Numbered from the stretch's first letter, positions 15,719 to 23,797 are shown. The stretch: 24,345 bases of DNA from CAYGKP01 sp964350605 (GCA_964350605.1 CAYGKP010000011.1:1-24345); one strand, 5' to 3'. Made by a program: numbers and translations. Notes: generated from the letters alone by a model not told the origin.

Positions 15719-17530
15719 ATGCGAGTCAGTTTCAAAATCAGCTTGGCCTTGCTGGGCATCAGTGCGCTGGCCCTGCTCTTGCTGGGCTACCAAGCCGACC
15801 AAATGGCGCGCCGTGCCTTGATCGACCGGACGTTTCATCAGCTCAACTCGGTCAATCTTCTCAAACACAGCCACCTGTACGCGCGGTTGAACGCGGACCG
15901 CGATCGGCTGGCCGACCTGGTCTCCATCCCGCAAGTGGAAGAAGACTTTCAAGCGTTGATGCGGGGCGATACCGCCAGCCTGTCCGAAGTGCGCACCCGC
16001 ATGGATCGGTGGGCCATGACCAACTGGGCGTTGCTTGGACCGGACACCCTATATAAGGTGTCGGGCGGCGACGGGGCCAAGTGGTGGGCCGAGGCTGCCA
16101 CAAAGTTCGACGGACGGGCCGTATCGGCTCATTGGTTGGTGGAAGCCCAGGGACCGGATTCCTCGGAGGCTTTGGGGTTGGTCTTGGTCCAACCTGTGGG
16201 GGACGGACGGTTGCTCGTCCGCTTGCCGACCCAGCCGGTCTGGGGCATCTTGGGCAGCATCTCCGGCATGGGTACCAGCGGCGAGTCCTATTTGGTGGCC
16301 GACGACCAGCGCATGCGTAGCCCTTCGCGGTTCTTGATCGAACGACAGCCGAGGGAAATCGTGGTGGAAACCGACGCCAGCCTGCGTGCGGTGAGTGGAG
16401 AGGTCGGCCAGCAGGAAGTGATCGACTATCGCGGGGTCCCGGTGCTAAGTGTTTATCGCCCGGTGCGAATTGGGGGATTGTCTTGGGCCATCCTCTCAGA
16501 GATCGACCGCGCGGAAGCCCTTCGTCCTGCCAGCAAACAGGCTTGGCAACTCGTGGCCATCGGACTCGGCTGCATGGTCTTGATCTTTTTTGCCTCGCTG
16601 GTCGTCTCGCAATCCTTGAGCAGCCCCATTCACCTATTGGAAGGCATCGTCCGACAACTAAGTCGGGGGGCCTTGCCTCGCCAGTTGCCCCGTCCCCGGG
16701 GGCGAGACGAAATCGCCGACATGCAGCGGGCCCTCATCGAATTGATCGATGCCTTGCGCCGCCGGGCCAAGTTTGCCTCTTCCATCGGTAAGGGAGAGTT
16801 TCAGCTGCCCTTCGAACCCCTGGGCGACGAGGATGAGCTCGGCCAGTCGCTCCTGACCATGCGCGACCGCTTGCTGGCCTCGCAACAAGCCGAACAACAC
16901 CGCGAGCAAGAACGTCGAAGCGCCTGGGTGGAAGGCGAAGAGCGAGAGCGCACCCGCATCGCCCGCGATTTGCACGATGGCCTGGGTCAAATTCTGCTCG
17001 CCATGCGGTTGCGGTTGGCCAACCTGCCCCTCGATGGGAAGGAACTCGGCCCCTTGGTCCAGATGCTCGACGAGGCTGTGGAAGAATCCCGGCGCATCAC
17101 CCGCAACCTGACCCCCAGCATCCTTTCGGACTTTGGGTTGGGTCCCGCCTTGCGCGAACTGGCCCAAAAGACCGACGTGGCGAGCGACGCCCAAGTCCTC
17201 TTTCAGTGGCAACAAGCCGAAAAGGCCCCGCCACTGGGACCCGTTCTTCAAGTGACCGGGTATCGCGTCGTGCAAGAAGCCCTCAGTAATGCCCTTCGCC
17301 ATGCAGAAGCGAAGCGGATTGAAATCCGCGGCGACCTAACCGCAACCCAGCTAATCCTCTCGGTGACCGACGATGGGCAAGGATTCGAGCCAGCCAATGC
17401 GAGATCCGAAGGCTTGGGCTTGCGCAACCTGCGCGAGCGAGTGAACTTGGCAGGAGGGCAACTCGACCTCACCACCCAGCCGGGGAAGGGAACCCAGATC
17501 ACCGCCACCTTTTCGTTGAACGAAGCATGA
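15719..17530 (+). CDS. Membrane sensor histidine kinase, NarX/HisKA_3 type
   Basis: 603 aa starting MRVSFKISLALLGISALALL; an in-frame TTG at 15710 lies in the terminator tail and is less likely. Membrane helix 1 is residues 5-24 and helix 2 about 277-297. Between them is a roughly 250-residue periplasmic sensor with the dCache-like segment GMGTSGESYLVADDQRMRSPSRF near residues 184-206. A HAMP-like linker follows. ERTRIARDLHDGLGQ (phospho-acceptor His419) is the HisKA_3 dimerisation box, then the ATPase domain with QEALSNALRHA (N box), DDGQGF and GLGLRNLRERV. It should phosphorylate the response regulator that overlaps its end by 4 nt. The signal sensed is unknown. Confidence 0.93.
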   Translation: MRVSFKISLALLGISALALLLLGYQADQMARRALIDRTFHQLNSVNLLKHSHLYARLNADRDRLADLVSIPQVEEDFQALMRGDTASLSEVRTRMDRWAMTNWALLGPDTLYKVSGGDGAKWWAEAATKFDGRAVSAHWLVEAQGPDSSEALGLVLVQPVGDGRLLVRLPTQPVWGILGSISGMGTSGESYLVADDQRMRSPSRFLIERQPREIVVETDASLRAVSGEVGQQEVIDYRGVPVLSVYRPVRIGGLSWAILSEIDRAEALRPASKQAWQLVAIGLGCMVLIFFASLVVSQSLSSPIHLLEGIVRQLSRGALPRQLPRPRGRDEIADMQRALIELIDALRRRAKFASSIGKGEFQLPFEPLGDEDELGQSLLTMRDRLLASQQAEQHREQERRSAWVEGEERERTRIARDLHDGLGQILLAMRLRLANLPLDGKELGPLVQMLDEAVEESRRITRNLTPSILSDFGLGPALRELAQKTDVASDAQVLFQWQQAEKAPPLGPVLQVTGYRVVQEALSNALRHAEAKRIEIRGDLTATQLILSVTDDGQGFEPANARSEGLGLRNLRERVNLAGGQLDLTTQPGKGTQITATFSLNEA

Positions 17531-18174
17531 GCATCATCCGCCTGGCCATTGTCGACGATCACGCGCTGTTCCGTGGGGGCGTACGCTCGATCGTAGAACA
17601 GATGGAAGAAGTCCTAGTCGTTGGCGAAGCCGCCGACGGCACCGAGCTGCGCACCTTATTAGAAGACGCTATGCCCGAGGTCGTCCTACTGGACATCAGT
17701 ATGCCGGGCCTTTCGGGCCTCGATGCCCTTGAAGAGATCAAAGATCGATTCCCCCGCCTGCGGGTCATCGTGCTGACCATGCACGAGGAAAGCGAGTACG
17801 TCGAGCGAGCGGCCCGCCTGGGGGTCAAAGGCTACCTGCCCAAGAATGTCGAGCCTGAAGAACTACGCGCCTCGATCCGAAAAGTGATGCAGGGCGAAAC
17901 GGCCTTCCATCCCCGCATGGCCCAACGACTGTTTGAAGCCTGGTCAACGCCTGCTGCCGCGAAACCAACCTTGCTGGCCGACTTGACCGACCGGGAACAG
18001 GAAGTCCTCCGCTTGGTGGCCGATGGGCTTTCGACCAAGATGATTGCGGAGCAATTGTCCATCAGCCCCCGCACGGTGGAGACCCACCGCATCAACCTAA
18101 CCCGTAAGCTGGGGGCGGCCAATACCGCCGAGGCCATCGGCAAAGCCCACGAACTGGGCTTGTTGAAGAAATAG
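17527..18174 (+). CDS. NarL/LuxR-type response regulator
   Basis: 215 aa starting MSIIRLAIVDDHALFRGGVR. The receiver domain (about 1-120) has the acidic pair Asp10-Asp11, the phospho-acceptor Asp56 in VVLLDISMPGLSG and the conserved Lys in GYLPKN. The C-terminal LuxR-type helix-turn-helix (about 150-212) reads LTDREQEVLRLVADGLSTKM and then SISPRTVETHRINL. Its ATG overlaps the kinase stop (ATGA), so translation is coupled and the two form a two-component pair. Tandem palindromes 10 bp after its stop are candidate binding sites. Confidence 0.95.
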   Translation: MSIIRLAIVDDHALFRGGVRSIVEQMEEVLVVGEAADGTELRTLLEDAMPEVVLLDISMPGLSGLDALEEIKDRFPRLRVIVLTMHEESEYVERAARLGVKGYLPKNVEPEELRASIRKVMQGETAFHPRMAQRLFEAWSTPAAAKPTLLADLTDREQEVLRLVADGLSTKMIAEQLSISPRTVETHRINLTRKLGAANTAEAIGKAHELGLLKK

Positions 18175-18183
18175 GGTTGGTTT

Positions 18184-18222
18184 AGGGGAAAACCCTGAGT
18201 ACATCGAGGGGTAAAGCCCTGA
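18184..18222. promoter_or_regulatory. Tandem palindromes, candidate regulator binding sites
   Basis: AGGGGAAAACCCTGA (18184-18198) and AGGGGTAAAGCCCTGA (18207-18222). Each holds AGGG...CCCT around an A-rich centre; starts are 23 bp apart, about two DNA turns. They lie between the response regulator and the small secreted gene. Dimeric NarL-type regulators commonly bind such repeats. Paired RNA hairpins are the alternative reading; no T-tract follows. Confidence 0.45.
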
Positions 18223-18275
18223 TTCTTCTGGCGGGTGTGAGGGTGAGTTTTGTCATGTATCAAATCAATAAGATC

Positions 18276-18584
18276 ATGACAAAGTATCTCCTTCTTTCCT
18301 TCCTGACACTCGCAAGCCTTGGAGTAGCCAGTGCTCAAAGTTCTGATCGTACGCCCGATCGTCAAACTGGTCCACGCCACTACAAAAATCAGACAGAGTA
18401 TCGTGAAATGCTTTTCTCAGGCCTTCCTCGTGTACCCACTGAACCCCGTGAACGCATCGCTTCTCCGCTGATGAAAAACAATTCGCGGGCGTATTACCAT
18501 CGAAATGGTGCCAAACTGCCTTCTAAGCCACTGGAACGTAAACCATCGCCCCGTGTGAAGAATCACCGCCCCTGGCGTGATTAG
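18276..18584 (+). CDS. Small secreted basic Pro-rich protein with internal repeat
   Basis: 102 aa from MTKYLLLSFLTLASLGVASAQ, a good Sec signal peptide; starts at 18255 (MYQINKI...) or the GTG at 18237 are possible, and a -7-like GAGTTTTG (18245-18252) lies just before 18255. The mature protein, about 80 residues, is rich in Arg, Lys and Pro. It holds two copies of a motif, VPTEPRERIASPLMKNNSR and LPSKPLERKPSPRVKNHRP, sharing P-x-x-P-x-E-R-x-x-S-P-x-x-K-N. No family was recognised. The base composition is lower in GC than the flanking kinase/regulator genes. Its position after the two-component pair and its candidate operators suggests it may be a target of that regulator. Confidence 0.65.
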   Translation: MTKYLLLSFLTLASLGVASAQSSDRTPDRQTGPRHYKNQTEYREMLFSGLPRVPTEPRERIASPLMKNNSRAYYHRNGAKLPSKPLERKPSPRVKNHRPWRD

Positions 18585-18605
18585 GTAACGATAAGTACCT
18601 TATTC

Positions 18606-18645
18606 CAGGCGCAGGCTGCCAATCGCGGTCTGCGCCTGTTTGATT
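18606..18645 (+). terminator. Terminator candidate after small secreted gene
   Basis: CAGGCGCAG (18606-18614) pairs with CTGCGCCTG (18630-18638), a 9-bp perfect stem with a 15-nt loop, followed by TTTGATT. The T-tract is short. Confidence 0.5.
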
Positions 18646-18937
18646 CCATGGGGTTTGGAAGACAAGTCCGGCAAGCAATTGGACTATTCCGACGTTTCGG
18701 GGGGCCGTCAAATTTTCCCAAATCCCTCTTTTTGTTGGACAAAACCTAGGATTTTATCGAATTACCCCGGATGGGGGGCTATTCATTGGATGTTTTTAAG
18801 TGAGGACTTGCGCCGGGATTGAAATGCCTGTATGTTTACCCCCGTTGTCGGATTGAAAGAAAATCAAACCTGTCACTCTTTCGACACGCCTAGCTGAACA
18901 CAGCGGGCACAGAACCAAACCCCAAACGCGCTTCATT
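18639..18937. other. Non-coding region before porin gene
   Basis: About 300 bases without a convincing gene. The 60-codon frame starting at 18640 has no homology-like pattern or signal peptide and overlaps the promoter. Apart from the promoter at 18808-18838 and a small CCCC-GGAT-GGGG inverted repeat near 18765-18776, nothing distinct is seen. The left half is AT-rich (runs of T near 18727-18733 and 18750-18756), which may be an upstream promoter element. Confidence 0.5.
18808..18838 (+). promoter_or_regulatory. Porin promoter
   Basis: TTG (18808-18810), 20-nt spacer, TATGTTTA (18831-18838; one base off TAnnTTTG). The spacing equals that of the leu and CDGSH promoters. It implies a leader of about 90 nt before the ATG at 18938, much longer than for the other genes here. 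Confidence 0.5.
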
Positions 18938-20092
18938 ATGAGAAAGCTTACTCTGCTCTCACTTGGCGGCCTGCTCGTCTCGGCAGCTAGCCTCAAAGCA
19001 CAGGACGACGTCGATGCCATGGATATGGGCATGGAAGAATCCGCTCCTTTGTCTATTTCTGGATCGGTAGATACCTACTACCGTCTTAACCTTACAGGAA
19101 ACAACGCAACATCTGCCCCCGGTGGACGTCAGTCGTTCCCAACTTCGTTCAACGAAGATGCCAACTCGTTCTCACTCGGTATGGTCGACCTGGTCATGGC
19201 CCACGAAGGTGAGAAGAGTGGTTTCGTAGCTGACATCGGCTTCGGTCCTCGTCAAGATGCTTCGAACGGTAACGCTGGAACTGCTGCGCTCATCAACCAG
19301 ATGTATGCGTACTGGAATGCAAGCGATGCTGTTACTGTTTCGCTTGGTCAATTCTACACTTTCGTAGGTTATGAAGTGATCCAGCCAACTGGCAACTTCA
19401 ACTACTCGACTTCGTATGCCTTCACCAACGGTCCCTTCTACAACACTGGTGTGAAAGTAGACGTGTCTTTGGGTGACATCAGCTTCATGGTTGGTGCCTT
19501 CAACGACACCGATGCTTCGGTTGACGAAGAGAGCAACAAACACTTCGGTGCTCAAATCGGCTACGCGCCAGAGGATGGTCCAGCGTTTGCCTTCTTGAAC
19601 TACCTCGGTGGTGAAGCTGACGGTGTTGACAACTCGGGTTCGTTCCAGCAGATCATCGACCTCACGGCTGGTGTTCAAGCTACTGACGCCCTTTACATCG
19701 GTCTGAACGCTGTATTGAACACCATCGGCTTCAGCGAAGGTGTACTTTACACTGGCGACGAGGATTCTGACACCTGGTTCGCTGCTGGTCTGTACCTGCA
19801 GTATGGCTTCAGCGACATGTTCGCTCTTGGCTTCCGCGGTGAGTTCCTTCAGGATTCTGATTCGGGTCGTGTACTTGGCATCACTGACAACAGCGGTACT
19901 GAGCCAGAAGGCTTCAGCGCTGTGTCTTTGACTCTCTCGGGTAACATCTTCATCGGCAACCTGACTGTCATCCCTGAATTCCGCATGGACTTCGTAGGTG
20001 ACGAGGACAACGGTGTCATCTTTGCTGACACTGATGGAGAGCCAAGCACTAGCCTTGCTTCGTTCGGTGTAGCTGCTGTCTACGGTTTCTAG
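18938..20092 (+). CDS. Outer-membrane beta-barrel porin (OmpL/BBP2-like)
   Basis: 384 aa starting MRKLTLLSLGGLLVSAASLKAQ, a signal peptide. The mature protein is a run of amphipathic strands with frequent aromatic residues and short acidic turns (for example SISGSVDTYYRLNLTG at the first strand) and ends in VAAVYGF with a C-terminal Phe, as in barrel proteins. SFSLGMVDLVMAHE, INQMYAYWN and VSLGQFYTFVGYEVIQPTGN are typical of the beta-barrel porin-2 (OmpL-like) family, which is presumed to form outer-membrane channels. Codon use (GGT, GCT, TTC, AAC) differs strongly from the GC-ending codons of the neighbours, as expected for a very highly expressed protein. It has its own promoter and terminator. 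Confidence 0.85.
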   Translation: MRKLTLLSLGGLLVSAASLKAQDDVDAMDMGMEESAPLSISGSVDTYYRLNLTGNNATSAPGGRQSFPTSFNEDANSFSLGMVDLVMAHEGEKSGFVADIGFGPRQDASNGNAGTAALINQMYAYWNASDAVTVSLGQFYTFVGYEVIQPTGNFNYSTSYAFTNGPFYNTGVKVDVSLGDISFMVGAFNDTDASVDEESNKHFGAQIGYAPEDGPAFAFLNYLGGEADGVDNSGSFQQIIDLTAGVQATDALYIGLNAVLNTIGFSEGVLYTGDEDSDTWFAAGLYLQYGFSDMFALGFRGEFLQDSDSGRVLGITDNSGTEPEGFSAVSLTLSGNIFIGNLTVIPEFRMDFVGDEDNGVIFADTDGEPSTSLASFGVAAVYGF

Positions 20093-20120
20093 AAAACCCT
20101 CTGACGAAAGTCTCTTAGTA

Positions 20121-20159
20121 AAAACCCCGCAGGCATCCGCCTGCGGGGTTTTTCTTTTT
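20121..20159 (+). terminator. Strong terminator after porin gene
   Basis: AACCCCGCAGGC (20123-20134), loop ATCC, GCCTGCGGGGTT (20139-20150), then TTTCTTTTT. A 12-bp perfect stem, extendable by flanking A-T pairs. Confidence 0.95.
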
Positions 20160-20186
20160 ATCCCTTTTAGAGCGGGAGGGAACTCC

Positions 20187-20194
20187 TAGCTTTA
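20187..20194 (+). promoter_or_regulatory. Possible purK promoter (-7 box)
   Basis: TAGCTTTA, one base off TAnnTTTG, ending 11 nt before the purK ATG and just after the porin terminator, where a new promoter is required. No clear -33 TTG at 20 nt. Confidence 0.45.
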
Positions 20195-20205
20195 CCCTCA
20201 AGCTG

Positions 20206-21342
20206 ATGAGTCAGAAACAGACACTGGGCATATTGGGCGGCGGCCAGTTGGGCCGCATGCTGTTGCAGTCGGCGGTCGATTTCGACCTGCAGGTCCGCGT
20301 GCTTGATCCCGATCCTTCCGCACCCTGTGCGGAGTTTTCGCCCGATTTCACCCAGGGAGATTTTCACGATGAGGCGGCCGTGCTGGCCTGGGCCGGGGCA
20401 GGCCTCGATCGGTTGACCATTGAGATTGAACACGTGAGTGTGTCGGCGTTGGCCAAGCTGGAAGCCCAGGGGGTGATCGTCTCGCCTAGCTCAAAGGTGA
20501 TCAGTCTAGTTCAGGACAAGCGCAAGCAGAAACGCTTTTACCAAGAGCGTGGCTTCCCCACCGCGGCGTTTCAAGAAGTGTTCGGTTTGGCGCAGATCAA
20601 GCAAGTTGCTGCTGAGGGTCGTTGGGTGTTCAAAACCGCCGAGGCAGGCTATGACGGAAAGGGCGTCTTCGTTCTGAATGGGGATTTTTCTGGCGTGCCC
20701 GATGTGCCGGGTTTGGTGGAGGAGGCCGTAGAGATTGATAAGGAATTGGCAGTGCTAGTGGCCCGCAGCCAATCGGGTGAGATTCTCGCCTACGATCCGG
20801 TCGAGATGGTCTTTGATCCGAAACTGAATTTGGTCGACGTGCTGATCGCGCCGGCCCAAATCAGCCCTCAATTGGCAGAGGATGCTACCCGTTTGGCCAT
20901 TCGTTTGGTTGAGGAGTTGAATGTGGTCGGATTACTCGCCGTTGAGATGTTCTTAACCCCGAAGGGCGAATTGATCATCAATGAAGTGGCCCCGCGCCCC
21001 CACAATAGTGGACATCATACCATTCATGCCTGCGAGACCTCGCAGTTCGAGCAGCATTTGCGCGCGGTGATGGGTTGGTCCTTGGGCAGCACCAAGACGT
21101 TGGTCCCAGCAGTCATGGTAAATCTGTTGGGCGAGCCTGGTCACGAGGGTCTTGCGACTTATGAGGGCTTGGAGGAGGTCCTTGCCATCCCAGGGGCGCA
21201 CGTGGTTCTCTACGGAAAGAAGGACACCAAACCGGGCCGCAAGATGGGCCACGTGACCCTTACTGGCCCAGACCTTGCAAAGCTGCGTGAAAACGCGGAG
21301 GTTGTGCGCCGTACCTTGCGGATCATCGCAACGCAGACATGA
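20206..21342 (+). CDS. purK: N5-carboxyaminoimidazole ribonucleotide synthetase
   Basis: 378 aa starting MSQKQTLGILGGGQLGRMLL. ATP-grasp enzyme that carboxylates 5-aminoimidazole ribonucleotide with bicarbonate and ATP in purine synthesis. Visible: GGGQLGRML nucleotide-fold start (residues 11-19), LTIEIEHVS, the ATP-grasp stretch WVFKTAEAGYDGKGVFVL, and the metal-binding INEVAPRPHNSGHHTIHACETSQFEQH. The length is normal. Its TGA overlaps the purE ATG (ATGA), so the product of PurK passes to the next enzyme encoded in the same coupled unit. Confidence 0.96.
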   Translation: MSQKQTLGILGGGQLGRMLLQSAVDFDLQVRVLDPDPSAPCAEFSPDFTQGDFHDEAAVLAWAGAGLDRLTIEIEHVSVSALAKLEAQGVIVSPSSKVISLVQDKRKQKRFYQERGFPTAAFQEVFGLAQIKQVAAEGRWVFKTAEAGYDGKGVFVLNGDFSGVPDVPGLVEEAVEIDKELAVLVARSQSGEILAYDPVEMVFDPKLNLVDVLIAPAQISPQLAEDATRLAIRLVEELNVVGLLAVEMFLTPKGELIINEVAPRPHNSGHHTIHACETSQFEQHLRAVMGWSLGSTKTLVPAVMVNLLGEPGHEGLATYEGLEEVLAIPGAHVVLYGKKDTKPGRKMGHVTLTGPDLAKLRENAEVVRRTLRIIATQT

Positions 21343-21839
21343 GCAAAGTAGGCATCATCATGGGCAGCGCTTCAGACCTTGGGGTCATGGAGTTGGCCTG
21401 CGCCGTATTGGAAGAATTGGGCGTACCCTACGAACGCACCGTGATTTCTGCGCACCGTACGCCCGAGCGTATGGTTGAGTATGCGGCGGCGGCCCGCAAG
21501 GATGGCTTTGGCGTGATCGTCGCGGGTGCAGGAGGTGCCGCGCACCTGCCGGGCATGGTGGCCTCGCTCACTTCGTTACCCGTGATTGGGGTGCCTATTC
21601 ATTCGAGCAACTCGATTGACGGCTGGGATTCAGTCCTTTCGATCTTGCAGATGCCAGCTGGGGTGCCTGTCGCAACTGTTGCCCTTGATGGGGGCCGGAA
21701 CGCGGGGATCTTGGCTGCGCAGATTTTATCTGTCTCCGATCCGAAGCTCGCCGAACGACTCGATGCCTTCAAGAAGAGCTTGGGTGACAAAGTGATCGCC
21801 TCGCTCGCGCAAGTCGAGAAGAAGTTTCCCGCGCAGTAG
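21339..21839 (+). CDS. purE: N5-carboxyaminoimidazole ribonucleotide mutase
   Basis: 166 aa starting MSKVGIIMGSASDLGVMELA, a class I PurE by its pairing with PurK. It moves the carboxyl group to give 4-carboxy-AIR. Visible: IIMGSASDL phosphate-binding segment, VISAHRTPERM with the active-site His, GAGGAAHLPGM, and the VPIHSSNSIDGWDSVLSILQMP stretch typical of the family. It overlaps purK by 4 nt. It is convergent with psd, with only 5 bp between the stop codons and no terminator visible. Confidence 0.96.
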   Translation: MSKVGIIMGSASDLGVMELACAVLEELGVPYERTVISAHRTPERMVEYAAAARKDGFGVIVAGAGGAAHLPGMVASLTSLPVIGVPIHSSNSIDGWDSVLSILQMPAGVPVATVALDGGRNAGILAAQILSVSDPKLAERLDAFKKSLGDKVIASLAQVEKKFPAQ

Positions 21840-21844
21840 GGCGG

Positions 21845-22501
21845 CTAGGGCAGCTTCGCCAGGGCGTCAACGCCGCCCCAGACCACTTGGTCTTTCTCGA
21901 CCAGAATTTCCGAGCCCAACGGCAGGAACACATCCACCCGCGAGCCGAAGCTGATGAAGCCAAACTCGCCACCTTGTTCGGCCTTCACACCTTCCGAGGT
22001 ATAGCATTTGATGCGCCTGGCCACTGCCCCTGCGATCTGACGAAAGAGAATCCGATGGCCGCCCGTGGTGGTTACCGCCACGGTGTTTCGCTCGTTCAGC
22101 GTACTCGATTTGGGGTGCCAAGCCACCAGGAATTTTCCAGGGTGATACTTCACGTAGTCCACCGTTCCGGCGACCGGAAAGCGGTTCACGTGTACATTCA
22201 ACGGCGACATGAAGATCGAGAGCTGAATGCGCCGATCGCACAAAAGCTCAGGCTCGTCGGTTTCTTCGATGACGACCACTTTCCCGTCGGCTGGGCACAT
22301 AACCCAGGAGTGATCAATCTCGCCCTCACGAACGGGGTTGCGGAAGAAGTTGAGGATCAGCCCGAAGAGAACCGATAGCCCAACGATGAGCGGAATGGAC
22401 AGCCACAAAGGCGCGCAAAGAAGAATCAGTGCCAAGCTGGCACCGATCCATAGTAGTGCGAAGAACGTGATGGGGCCGCGCCCCGCTTTGTGTAGGCGCA
22501 T
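21845..22501 (-). CDS. psd: Phosphatidylserine decarboxylase proenzyme
   Basis: 218 aa, the short form of the family. It converts phosphatidylserine to phosphatidylethanolamine at the inner membrane. N-terminal hydrophobic residues 10-52 form one or two membrane helices, ending NFFRNPVRE. Signature parts are ADGKVV (71-76), FMSPLNVHVNR (97-107) with catalytic His, and the self-cleavage site Gly186-Ser187 in FGSRVDVFLP, where Ser becomes the pyruvoyl group. Its ATG directly abuts the TAA of the dehydrogenase gene upstream (TAAATG), so translation is probably coupled. Confidence 0.95.
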   Translation of the reverse strand: MRLHKAGRGPITFFALLWIGASLALILLCAPLWLSIPLIVGLSVLFGLILNFFRNPVREGEIDHSWVMCPADGKVVVIEETDEPELLCDRRIQLSIFMSPLNVHVNRFPVAGTVDYVKYHPGKFLVAWHPKSSTLNERNTVAVTTTGGHRILFRQIAGAVARRIKCYTSEGVKAEQGGEFGFISFGSRVDVFLPLGSEILVEKDQVVWGGVDALAKLP

Positions 22502-23797
22502 TTAGAATCCCCCGCGGAAGGCCAGGGTCGAAGCAACTTTTTCGATGGCGACCACATAGGCCCCGATGCGCATCGAGCAATCGTATTTCTGGCTGGTTTC
22601 GTAGACCTTCGAGAAGGCCTCCTGCATGATGCGGTCCGAACGGCGCGAAACGCGGTCCATGTCCCATTTGTAGCCCAAGCGGTTCTGCACCCACTCGAAG
22701 TACGAGACCGTTACCCCGCCCGAGTTGGCCAGGATGTCGGGCACAACCATGATGCCTTTGTCATTGATGATCTTGTCGGCGGCAGCTACCGTCGGGCCGT
22801 TCGCGCCTTCCACGATCAGCTTTGCTTGAATCTTGTCAGCGTTTTCGGTCGTGATCACGTCCTCGACTGCGCATGGGCACAGTACATCGACCTTCGAGGT
22901 CAACAGCTCCTCGTTGCTGATCTTCTCGGCCCCGGTGTAGCCTTCCAGGGTACCTTTGTTTTTGTCGCGGTATTCGGAAGCGGCTTCAATGTCGATGCCT
23001 TTGTCGTTCCAATACCCACCCGAGATGTCGGAGATCGCTTTGACCTTCACCCCTTGGGCGGCGAGCAACTTCGCAGCGTAGGTCCCCACGTTGCCGAATC
23101 CCTGTACAGCAGCCGACGCATCGTGCGGGTTCATGCCCAGTTTTTCCATCGCAGCAAGTGCTGCGGTCATGACACCACGTCCCGTGGCGGCCACACGGCC
23201 CAACGAACCACCGAGAACCAGTGGCTTCCCTGTAACCACCGCGTTGACGGTCATGCCCTGAATCTTCGAGTATTCATCCATCAGCCAAGCCATTTCATTT
23301 GGCCCAGTGCCCATGTCGGGCGCAGGAATGTCGCGGTCGGGTCCGAAGACTTCAGCCATCGCGCGGGTGTAGGCACGCATCAAGCGTTCCTTCTCGGCTT
23401 GTGACATCGCGCGTGGGTTGCAAATGATCCCGCCCTTGGCACCGCCGTAGGGGATGTCGACCACCGCACATTTCCAGGTCATCCAGGCGGCCAGGGCCTT
23501 CACCTCATCGATGTTCACGCCCATGTCGAAGCGAATGCCACCCTTGGCGGGGCCCAGGATGTTCGAGTGAACCACCCGGTAGCCTTCGAATACGTCGATC
23601 GAACCATCGTCCATCGTGACAGGTAGTGAGACGATTACTTGTCGTGCGGGGCTCTTGAGGACGTTGTAGGTCTGTTCGTCCAGGCCAAGAAGCTGAGCGG
23701 CGATGTTGAATCGCGACATCATGGACTCGAACGGATTGTCGTGGTCCTTGATGGGCGCTGGCTCGACATATTGAAGTTTGGAGGCGGCAAGTTTCAT
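22502..23797 (-). CDS. gdhA: Glu/Leu/Phe/Val dehydrogenase (glutamate dehydrogenase family)
   Basis: 431 aa starting MKLAASKLQYVEPAPIKDHD, length as in GudB/RocG-type enzymes. It should interconvert glutamate and 2-oxoglutarate plus ammonia with NAD(P). Visible: GPAKGGIRF (82-90), the catalytic lysine segment PYGGAKGGI (Lys121), PAPDMGTGPNEMAWLMDEY, and the Rossmann fold VQGFGNVGTYAA. Glutamate is the most likely substrate, but the family also includes Leu and Phe enzymes, so the symbol is provisional. It is placed between cdsA (89 bp upstream) and psd (no gap), two phospholipid genes. No clear promoter box was found in its 89-bp upstream gap. Confidence 0.9.
   Translation of the reverse strand: MKLAASKLQYVEPAPIKDHDNPFESMMSRFNIAAQLLGLDEQTYNVLKSPARQVIVSLPVTMDDGSIDVFEGYRVVHSNILGPAKGGIRFDMGVNIDEVKALAAWMTWKCAVVDIPYGGAKGGIICNPRAMSQAEKERLMRAYTRAMAEVFGPDRDIPAPDMGTGPNEMAWLMDEYSKIQGMTVNAVVTGKPLVLGGSLGRVAATGRGVMTAALAAMEKLGMNPHDASAAVQGFGNVGTYAAKLLAAQGVKVKAISDISGGYWNDKGIDIEAASEYRDKNKGTLEGYTGAEKISNEELLTSKVDVLCPCAVEDVITTENADKIQAKLIVEGANGPTVAAADKIINDKGIMVVPDILANSGGVTVSYFEWVQNRLGYKWDMDRVSRRSDRIMQEAFSKVYETSQKYDCSMRIGAYVVAIEKVASTLAFRGGF

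Noticed and set aside
11675..15952. Long minus-strand frames opposite leuB, ilvD and ilvB (for example 11675-12703, 12731-13687, 14927-15952)
   Set aside because: Same shadow effect; they lie antisense to well-recognised enzymes and look like complement translations.
18640..18822. 60-codon frame in the gap before the porin gene
   Set aside because: No signal peptide or family pattern, ends in the promoter region, and has no start-site promoter box of its own.
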